DNA from: UBA9676 sp036522155
GTDB taxonomy: Bacteria > Actinomycetota > Actinomycetes > Streptosporangiales > Streptosporangiaceae
Assembly: GCA_036522155.1 (NCBI GenBank)
Contig: DATDGI010000135.1
Coordinates: forward strand, 1-26,421
DNA length: 26,421 bases
Direction of reading: 5' to 3'
Positions 14,262 to 20,533 of this stretch are shown here, piece by piece; position 1 is the stretch's first letter; each line of letters opens with the position of its first letter. A model generated the notes under the pieces. The model was not told the DNA's origin, made no database searches, and was given only the letters and a program-made list of their open reading frames with translations. A program made the translations under genes and the position numbers.

Positions 14262-15350
14262 TCAGAGCCGTCCGGGCGGCACAGGCTGACGGCACCCATG
14301 GGCGGCCAGTGCGTCCGCTATCTCTTGTGTGGTCTGTTCCCAGCCGCGCAGAGTCGACCGCCGCTGTCGCGCGGCGGCCCGTAGCCGGTGCCGGTGGCGC
14401 TCGTCACCCAGCCAGTCTCCGAGCGCGGCGGCGAGGGCAGCCGGATCGCCGGGAGGGACCAGTTGGCCGGGGCGGGTGCCGTCGGCGGTGAAGCCGAGCG
14501 CTTCGGGCAGCCCACCGGCGGCGGCGGCTATGACGGGTAGGCCATGGGCGAGTGCTTCGGTGACGGTCATGCCGTAGGTCTCCGAGCGGGACGGCGCGAC
14601 GAGCAGGTCGGCGGTGGTGTACGCGTGGCTGAGCGCCGCGCCGGTGAGGACGCCGGTGAGCCGGATGCGGTGGCCGTAGCCCAGGCGCGTGATACGGGTC
14701 TGCACTTGGTCGACGAAGTCAGGGTCGCGGTCGAGCGGTCCGGCCAGCAGGCAATGCCAGTCCCGGTCAGCGAGGTCGGCGAGCGCCTCGACGAGGAGGT
14801 CCTGCCCCTTGTGGCGGCCGAGGACCCCGACGCAGATCAGGTGGCCGCGGACGGGCCGGGCCGGGGCAGCGACCTGATCGACGCCGGGCCGGGCGACGTG
14901 CACCCGGTGGGCCGGGATCGCATATCGGGTCAGTACCTGCTGGCGGGTCCATTCGCTGGTAACGACCACGCCGGTGGCCGCGCGGAGGACGACCCGTTCG
15001 GAGCGCTCCGCGCTGGCATCAGGGTGCGTGTCGAGGACGGTGGCCAGTGGCATGTGCAGCAGCACTGTCATTCGTATCCGGCCGGTGTGTGGCAGCAGTT
15101 GCACGGCGGCCGACGAGGCGATGAGCCCGTCGATCAGGACGGTCGCACCGTCAGGGATGGCGGAAACGATGCGGGCCAGGTCGGCCCGGGCGCCCGGGCC
15201 GGGTACCGGCCACGCGCCGGCGACGGTCGTGACCAGCACATCCCATCCGGCCTCGGCCAGTCCGGCGCAGACGCGCCGGTCATAGATGTTGCCGCCGGTA
15301 GGCCGGCCGGGATCGTCGAACCCCTCGGGGGCTACTACGTGGACCCGCAC
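14262..15350 (-). CDS. Glycosyltransferase family 4 (GT-B fold)
   Basis: A 362-residue GT-B glycosyltransferase. The N-terminal acceptor domain starts VRVHVVAPEG and has GRPTGGNIYDRRVCAGLAEAGWDV. The C-terminal donor domain has VGVLGRHKGQDLLVEAL, a phosphate-binding GRHKG near residue 180, and LLVAPSRSETYGMTVTEALAHGLPVIA with the E-x7-E motif (E257, E265) that binds the nucleotide sugar. No membrane segments, so it acts in the cytosol or at the inner face of the membrane. GTG at 15350 is preferred over TTG at 15368: GGAGGG lies 10 bases before the GTG. It is divergent from the methyltransferase pair (240-bp gap). Its neighbours point to glycosylation of a lipid or small-molecule precursor; donor and acceptor are unknown. 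Confidence 0.92.
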   Translation of the reverse strand: MRVHVVAPEGFDDPGRPTGGNIYDRRVCAGLAEAGWDVLVTTVAGAWPVPGPGARADLARIVSAIPDGATVLIDGLIASSAAVQLLPHTGRIRMTVLLHMPLATVLDTHPDASAERSERVVLRAATGVVVTSEWTRQQVLTRYAIPAHRVHVARPGVDQVAAPARPVRGHLICVGVLGRHKGQDLLVEALADLADRDWHCLLAGPLDRDPDFVDQVQTRITRLGYGHRIRLTGVLTGAALSHAYTTADLLVAPSRSETYGMTVTEALAHGLPVIAAAAGGLPEALGFTADGTRPGQLVPPGDPAALAAALGDWLGDERHRHRLRAAARQRRSTLRGWEQTTQEIADALAAHGCRQPVPPGRL

Positions 15351-15590
15351 GATGTTCCGGCCCTCCAAAGTGCCTGCCAGACCAAGCCAGCCTCCACCCT
15401 GCAGCCGGGCTGAACCACACCCGCCGCCGATCCGTCATACCTGACACAGTGTGGTACGTAGCAGCGGTGGACGCGGTTCGAGCCGAGACGACCGGCGTCC
15501 GCTCGACACGGGCGCGGCGCGGCACGGCAGGTAGCTCTGCCGGGCCGGGTGGCACCGGGTCCGCCGTGCCAGGCACATGCGGGATCTGAC

Positions 15591-16352
15591 GTGAGACAGG
15601 ATCAACAAGCACTATTCTTGACGGCGCTAGAGCGGGCCCGGGCGACCGCCTACCCCGCGGGCGAGTATGTAGGCCAGGAAAGCTTCATGCGGGCGGGCGA
15701 GGTCCGGACGTTGGCTCACCGGTCCTGGGTCGGCCCCGGCGTCTCAGTGCTCGACCTGTGCTGCGGGGTGGCCGGCCCCGGCCGGATGATCACGGCGGAG
15801 TCGGGATGCCACTACCTGGGGGTCGATCACTCCGCTGGCGCACTGGCCACCGCCCAAGAGCTGGCCGGGAATCTCCCCTGCCGCTTCAAGCAAGCTCACC
15901 TCCCGCCGCTGCCCGAGGGCCGCTTCGAGGTGGTACTCCTGCTGGAGACGATGCTGGCCTTCCCCGACAAGCAGGCCTTGGTGGGTGAGGTGGCGCGCGT
16001 GCTGGAGCCGGGCGGGCGTTTCGCTTTCACGGTCGAGGAAGGCCAGCCGCTCACCCAGCAGGAGCGGGCGCGGATGCCCGGCGCCGACACAGTCTGGCTC
16101 ATCGAGTTGGCGGAATTGACGGGTGTGCTGCGCGAGGCGGGGCTGACCGTGATCTGGCGGCAGGAGTGCAGCTCCTCTCATCACTCGATAGCGACGGCGC
16201 TGCTTCGCTGTTATCGAGCTGATTCACCTCAGATCGCCGGCCAGATCGGGACGCGGGCCACCGCCGAGCTGATCACAGCCCACCAGCTATGGAGCGACTG
16301 GCTCGGCAGCGGGCGGGTGCGCAAGTTCGCGATGGTGGCCGAGAAGCAATGA
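15591..16352 (+). CDS. Class I SAM-dependent methyltransferase
   Basis: A 253-residue Rossmann-fold methyltransferase. Motif I is VSVLDLCCGVAGPGRMI at about residues 51-67 (the E/D-x-G-x-G-type SAM loop), followed by YLGVDHSAGAL (motif II acidic position D79), FEVVLLLETMLAFPDK (motif IV) and VARVLEPGGRFAFTVEEG (motif VI). This is the UbiE-like layout used on small molecules. GTG at 15591 has GGGA about 9 bases upstream; a start at 15549 is possible. Its stop overlaps the start of a second methyltransferase by 4 bases (ATGA at 16349-16352), so the two are translationally coupled and likely act on the same pathway. Confidence 0.9.
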   Translation: MRQDQQALFLTALERARATAYPAGEYVGQESFMRAGEVRTLAHRSWVGPGVSVLDLCCGVAGPGRMITAESGCHYLGVDHSAGALATAQELAGNLPCRFKQAHLPPLPEGRFEVVLLLETMLAFPDKQALVGEVARVLEPGGRFAFTVEEGQPLTQQERARMPGADTVWLIELAELTGVLREAGLTVIWRQECSSSHHSIATALLRCYRADSPQIAGQIGTRATAELITAHQLWSDWLGSGRVRKFAMVAEKQ

Positions 16353-17263
16353 GTTGCTTCGATGAAGACCCGATGACCCTCGACAATGCCCGCTACCTGG
16401 CCGCGAAGACGACCGTGGATGACCGGGCGCTTAACCGGCAGGTGCTGGCCGAGTTGTGCCGCCTGATGCCCGCGGGTGCGCCGCAGGTGCTGGAGGTCGG
16501 CGCCGGCCTGGGGACGATGGTCGCCCGTCTGATGGACTGGGGCGCGGTCGGCGCCGGCGAGTACATCCTGCTGGATGCGGATCGGCGGCTGCTGGATTGT
16601 TCTCGCCGGTGGCTGTGCGATTGGGCGGCCGCGCGGGGCCTGCGCAGCGACCTGCTGCCGGATGGGCTGCGGGTGGGTGATCTCCGGGTGCGCCTGGTGC
16701 ACGCCGAGCTCGGCAGTTACCTGGAGGCCGCTCATGGGGCGCCGGCCGATGTGCTGATCGCCAACGCCGTCCTGGACCTGGTGGACGTGCCGGCCGTCCT
16801 GCCCGGATTGCTGCGGTTGCTGGTCCCCGGCGGCGTCTACTGGTTCACGATCAACTACGACGGCGAGAGCATCTTCGAGCCCGGCCACCCCCACGACGAC
16901 CAGATCATGCAGGCCTACCACCGCGACATGGATGAGCGCTTTCGCTACGGCCGGCCGGCCGGGGAAAGCCGCACGGGCCGCCGCCTGTTCCACTGCCTGC
17001 GGGCTGCGGGCGCGCCCGCGCTGGCGGCGGGGCCGTCGGACTGGGTCGTAAGCGCCGGCCCGGATGGGAACTACCCGGGCGATGAGGCATATTTCCTGCG
17101 TAGCATCCTTAACACGATCCAGAACGCGCTGCAGAATCGCCAGGACCGGGTGGAACCGGCGGACCTGACCGGCTGGCTGGCCGAGCGCGGCCGGCAACTG
17201 GCCGCGGGTGAGCTGGTCTATATCGCCCACCAGCTTGATTTCGTGGGCCGCTCGCCCGGCTAG
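16349..17263 (+). CDS. Second SAM-dependent methyltransferase, translationally coupled
   Basis: A 304-residue class I methyltransferase. Motif I VLEVGAGLGTMVARL lies at residues 47-61, YILLDADRRLLDCSR carries the acidic ribose ligand, DVLIANAVLDLVDVPAVLPGLLRLLVPGG covers motifs IV to VI, and FTINYDGESIFEP is a distinctive post-motif segment. ATG at 16349 overlaps the previous stop (ATGA). The longer frame to 16289 is rejected. The TAG stop (17261-17263) is half of a CTAG palindrome; the other strand reads TAG in the frame that the convergent acyltransferase would need. The enzyme presumably works with the first methyltransferase on one product or two successive intermediates; its substrate is unknown. 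Confidence 0.9.
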   Translation: MSCFDEDPMTLDNARYLAAKTTVDDRALNRQVLAELCRLMPAGAPQVLEVGAGLGTMVARLMDWGAVGAGEYILLDADRRLLDCSRRWLCDWAAARGLRSDLLPDGLRVGDLRVRLVHAELGSYLEAAHGAPADVLIANAVLDLVDVPAVLPGLLRLLVPGGVYWFTINYDGESIFEPGHPHDDQIMQAYHRDMDERFRYGRPAGESRTGRRLFHCLRAAGAPALAAGPSDWVVSAGPDGNYPGDEAYFLRSILNTIQNALQNRQDRVEPADLTGWLAERGRQLAAGELVYIAHQLDFVGRSPG

Positions 17264-18506
17264 CGCCCCGCCAGCGCCCGGCGGCAACGGCCGGCCCTGG
17301 TCGCCGCAACTGCCGCAGCCGGGCCCACATCGCCTGTCGCAGCGGGATCCACCCGCGGTGCCGCTGGAAGGGGATCTCGAACACAGCGGCGAACAGACGC
17401 GCGAAGCACACGGTCACGGGCAGCAGGATCGCGGCCAGCACGAAGAATCTCATCGTCCCGGCAGCGACCCGGCTCAGTACCAGGCCGTACGACACAGCGA
17501 TGACGATCGGCATGTGCGTCAGGTAGAGGCTGTACGAGCAGGAGCCGAGGCTCCGCGGCAGGCGGCTGTCAAGGAAACGGACGACGGGCCGCGGGCGCGA
17601 GGTGGCGATCGCGGCGAGCAAGCAGCCGATCGCCGGAGCCCAGGCCAGGTCGAGCCAGAACAGATTGAGGTTCGACCACGTGGAGCCCTTGACCACCATC
17701 AACGCAATGGCCGGCACCGTGGCGGCCAGCGCGTAACCCGCCCAGGGCCGGGATCGGATGCGCTCGTCGGCGGTGACGATCCCGGCGGCCAGCAGGCCGA
17801 CGGCGAACAGCACCGCGAGGTCGGGGGTGAACTTGACCAGGGCGCTGTTCATCAGCGGGACATGGGGCCCTAGCAGGCCGATGGTCACGACGATGGCGGC
17901 CACTAGGCCCACCATCGCGCGGGCACTCACCCGCCGGACGAGCAGCAGCAGCAACGGCAGCAGGAAGTAGAGCTGGGCTTCGACGGCGATCGACCAGAAC
18001 GCCCGGTTGGGGCTGCCCGCGGCCCAGAACCCCGCGTGGTGGCCCTGGGAGAAGGCGTCCTGCACGAGCAAGCCGTACACGACGGCGGACTTCCCGTTGG
18101 GCACCGGCCAGCCGGGCTGGGCGAGTACGTACCAGGTCATCACCAGACTGAATCCGAGCGCGGCCCAGTAGGGCGGCAGGATGCGCCAGGCCCGCCGGTG
18201 CGCGTACGTCGCGATCGACTTGAACCGCCACCCTGAGCGCGCCGGGCCGAGGCCCAGCGAGAAGCCGGACAGCACGATGAACATCGCGACCGCACCCCGG
18301 CCGTAGATCATCCAGGCCGCCCAGAACGGAGCGGGATTGGCGGGGTAACCCGGCCAGGCACGCTCGAAGATGTGGCTGAGCACGACGAATAGGGCGGCCA
18401 GGCCCCGGATCCCGTCCAGGCCGACGACGCGGCCCGGCCGGGTGGTTGCCATCGCGGGCGTGGCTGACCCGGTGGTGAGTGGCGGGCGCTCGCGGGTGTC
18501 GGTCAT
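17109..18506 (-). CDS. Acyltransferase 3 family membrane protein, probable run-on C-terminus
   Basis: A 465-residue polytopic membrane acyltransferase (OafA/OatA-like). GLDGIRGLAALFVVLSHIF near residues 29-47 holds the conserved His in the first helix; YAHRRAWRILPPYW has the conserved Arg residues; FWSIAVEAQLYFLLPLLL is the typical central motif. About ten hydrophobic segments follow to residue 370. The enzyme transfers an acyl group to an extracellular or lipid-linked sugar. ATG at 18506 overlaps the ribA stop (ATGA). The last 80 residues are basic, low-complexity and antisense to the methyltransferase end. A TAG at minus-strand 17262-17260 is one base out of frame; one extra G or C upstream would end the protein there. 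The frame as given runs to 17109. Confidence 0.88.
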   Translation of the reverse strand: MTDTRERPPLTTGSATPAMATTRPGRVVGLDGIRGLAALFVVLSHIFERAWPGYPANPAPFWAAWMIYGRGAVAMFIVLSGFSLGLGPARSGWRFKSIATYAHRRAWRILPPYWAALGFSLVMTWYVLAQPGWPVPNGKSAVVYGLLVQDAFSQGHHAGFWAAGSPNRAFWSIAVEAQLYFLLPLLLLLVRRVSARAMVGLVAAIVVTIGLLGPHVPLMNSALVKFTPDLAVLFAVGLLAAGIVTADERIRSRPWAGYALAATVPAIALMVVKGSTWSNLNLFWLDLAWAPAIGCLLAAIATSRPRPVVRFLDSRLPRSLGSCSYSLYLTHMPIVIAVSYGLVLSRVAAGTMRFFVLAAILLPVTVCFARLFAAVFEIPFQRHRGWIPLRQAMWARLRQLRRPGPAVAAGRWRGASRASGPRNQAGGRYRPAHPRPVAGRARPASRSGPPVPPGPGDSAARSGSC

Positions 18507-19213
18507 CGGCCCTCGGTCCCGAGGTGTGCCGGGCCGGCGTTCCGGTGCGGCTCGGCGGCGCGTTCAAGACTCCGCGACAGCAGATCATGCCCTCCGCGCC
18601 GCGCCTTGGTGGCCAGGTAGACGGCGTTGGTCCCGGTAAGGTGCAGCCCGGTGGGGACGTGCCTGGCGACCGTGATGCCCAGGCGGCCAAGCTGAGCGCC
18701 CTTGTCCGGGTTGTTGCTCAGCAGCCCGATGCGGTTCGCGCCGAGCGCGTGCAGCATCTGGGCCGCGCTGGTGTAGTCGCGCTCGTCGGCCTGGTGACCG
18801 AGCGCGAGATTCGCGTCGTACGTATCCAGACCGCGATCTTGCAGCGCGTAGGCGTCGAGTTTGTCATACAGTCCAATGCCGCGCCCTTCCTGGCGCAGAT
18901 ACAGCACGTACCCGCCGTGTTTGGTGATCCGCTCGACCGCTTCGCGCAGTTGCGGCCCGCAGTCGCATCGCTGGCTGCCGAACACGTCACCGGTGAGGCA
19001 TTCACTGTGCAGGCGCACCAGCGGCAGTCCGCCCGCGGCGGGCCGACCGAGTTCGAGGGCCACGTGGTGCTGCGCGTCGGCCAGGCCGGTGAAGCTGACG
19101 ACCGTGGCAGTGGTTGCGTAGTCGTCAGCGAAACGCAGCGGGATCCGGATACGCCGGCGGATCGCCGCCGCCTGGACCGCCCCGGTCACGGGACGAGCCG
19201 TTCGGCCTCGCAC
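18503..19213 (-). CDS. ribA: GTP cyclohydrolase II
   Basis: A 236-residue GTP cyclohydrolase II, the zinc enzyme that opens GTP to 2,5-diamino-6-ribosylamino-pyrimidinone phosphate plus formate and pyrophosphate. All three zinc cysteines are present (Cys72, Cys83, Cys85 in SECLTGD and RCDCG), as are LYLRQEGRGIGL (residues 105-115), DAYALQD (Tyr122, equal to the catalytic Tyr105 of E. coli RibA) and ADERDYT. It is not fused to the RibB domain, unlike the usual riboflavin-operon enzyme of actinobacteria, and no other rib gene is in the window, so it is likely a pathway-specific paralogue. The start is GTG at 19213 or 19189; neither has a good Shine-Dalgarno. It sits 54 bp after the UPF0104-type gene, and its stop overlaps the acyltransferase start. 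Confidence 0.94.
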   Translation of the reverse strand: MRGRTARPVTGAVQAAAIRRRIRIPLRFADDYATTATVVSFTGLADAQHHVALELGRPAAGGLPLVRLHSECLTGDVFGSQRCDCGPQLREAVERITKHGGYVLYLRQEGRGIGLYDKLDAYALQDRGLDTYDANLALGHQADERDYTSAAQMLHALGANRIGLLSNNPDKGAQLGRLGITVARHVPTGLHLTGTNAVYLATKARRGGHDLLSRSLERAAEPHRNAGPAHLGTEGR

Positions 19214-19267
19214 CGGGTCGGGGGCGCCGTCAGCGGGGTGCCGAGGCCGGTCGCCGGGTAGGGCCGG

Positions 19268-20293
19268 TCAGCCACGAACGGCCTCCAACGCCCGCGGCGC
19301 CGGATCGGGCCGTTTCGACTCGCCCGGTTGTCCCGGGCCACGACGGCGGCGAACGGCGTCCCCAAGCAGCAGGCCAGCGCCCGGGGCAACCGCGGCCAGC
19401 ATGATCACCGCATAGAGGGTGGCGACCGTGACCCCGGTGGCCGCGCCGAGTCCGGCCGCGGCGAAGGCCCAGGCGGCGGCTCCTTCTCTCAGCCCCCACC
19501 CGCCGATACTCAAGGGGATCACCATTACAGTCTGGACCACCATCAGCAGCGCGACCAGTTCGCCAAGGGGTGCCGTGCAGCCGGCGACCCTGGCCGCGAT
19601 GACGAACGTGGCCGTGTGCCCGGCCACGACCAGCACCGAGGCCAGCGTGAGCCGGGGCCACACGCCTGGGGCCAGCAGTCCGCGGCGCAGGTCAGCGGAA
19701 ACGGCCCGGGCGGCACCTGCCAGCCGCGACCGGCCGCGGCGAGCGGCGCCACGCACGACCAGCGCAGCACACCCGGCCATGCCCGCGACACCCGCCAGAA
19801 CGTACGGCAGCACGGGACGAACCGGCGAGGGCAGGGTCAGCAACACGACGACGGTCACCACGGCCTGGATGACCTGACCGCACAACCGTTCCCACGCCAC
19901 CGCGCGCAGCCCCCGACCCACGTCTCCAGCGCGCCGGCCGTGCGTGACCGCCCGGTGCACGTCGCCGAGAACCCCGCCGGGGAGCACGGAGTTGAGGAAC
20001 AGGGAGCGGTAGTAGGCACTGACCGCGCCTGGCAGGCCAATGCCGACGCCGAGTGCCCGGGCGACGGCCCGCCACCGCCAGGCCGAACACACCGTGGTCA
20101 GGGCAGTGAGCGTGACGGCGGCCACGACCGCCTGCCAGGTGACCGCGCGCAGCCCGTCCTCGAACGGCGCCGCGCCCACCTGCCGCCAGAGAAACCACAG
20201 CACGGTGACGCCGACGGCCAGGCGCAGCAACGATGGGCCGAAACGGCGGACGGCCGGACCGATCCCGGCCGGAGCTGAGTACAAGCCAGCCAC
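19268..20293 (-). CDS. Lysylphosphatidylglycerol synthase TM-region/UPF0104-type membrane protein
   Basis: A 341-residue polytopic protein of the flippase-like UPF0104 group (the membrane half of MprF-type proteins). Eight or so hydrophobic segments are seen. The family features are AYYRSLFLNSVLPGGVLGDVHRAV near residue 90-113, AWERLCGQVIQAVV, and the C-terminal VIPLSIGGWGLREGAAAWAF followed by LYAVIMLAAVAPG. Members are thought to move or present lipids across the membrane, and many sit in glycolipid or hopanoid gene sets. The start is GTG at 20293 with no evident Shine-Dalgarno. It is first of a three-gene minus-strand operon (this, ribA, acyltransferase) and divergent from the CDP-alcohol phosphotransferase fusion gene. 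Confidence 0.88.
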   Translation of the reverse strand: MAGLYSAPAGIGPAVRRFGPSLLRLAVGVTVLWFLWRQVGAAPFEDGLRAVTWQAVVAAVTLTALTTVCSAWRWRAVARALGVGIGLPGAVSAYYRSLFLNSVLPGGVLGDVHRAVTHGRRAGDVGRGLRAVAWERLCGQVIQAVVTVVVLLTLPSPVRPVLPYVLAGVAGMAGCAALVVRGAARRGRSRLAGAARAVSADLRRGLLAPGVWPRLTLASVLVVAGHTATFVIAARVAGCTAPLGELVALLMVVQTVMVIPLSIGGWGLREGAAAWAFAAAGLGAATGVTVATLYAVIMLAAVAPGAGLLLGDAVRRRRGPGQPGESKRPDPAPRALEAVRG

Positions 20294-20434
20294 AACGGGT
20301 TACACGGGCCGGCCGGGCACATAGTTCAACCGCCCGGCTGCGGCAGAATAGCGGGCCGGCGGCCGGTCGCGGTGAACCAGCGTGACCGCGGACCCGTTGT
20401 CCCCATCGGGACGGCGGCAGATGGTTACGGAGAC

Positions 20435-20533
20435 GGAGGTGCGGTGCGTACGATTCAGCCTGCGGACGAAGGCGCGCCGCCTACGATTCGGCTCGAGGGC
20501 AAAGGCGCGCTGCCTGCGGTTCGGCTCGCGACG
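20435..20533 (+). repeat. Three tandem 33-bp units at the start of the fusion gene
   Basis: Units begin at 20435, 20468 and 20501. Units two and three agree at 24 of the first 28 bases; unit one is more diverged but keeps TACGATTC at the same offset. In protein they read GGAVRTIQPAD, EGAPPTIRLEG, KGALPAVRLAT, an 11-residue repeat in the cytoplasmic N-terminus. The Shine-Dalgarno-like GGAGG (20435-20439) lies in unit one. Confidence 0.7.

Noticed and set aside
15439..15456. Palindrome-like TACC...CACAGTGTG...GGTA in the gap ahead of the methyltransferase pair
   Set aside because: Arms do not line up symmetrically, and no regulator gene is adjacent. Kept only as a weak operator candidate.
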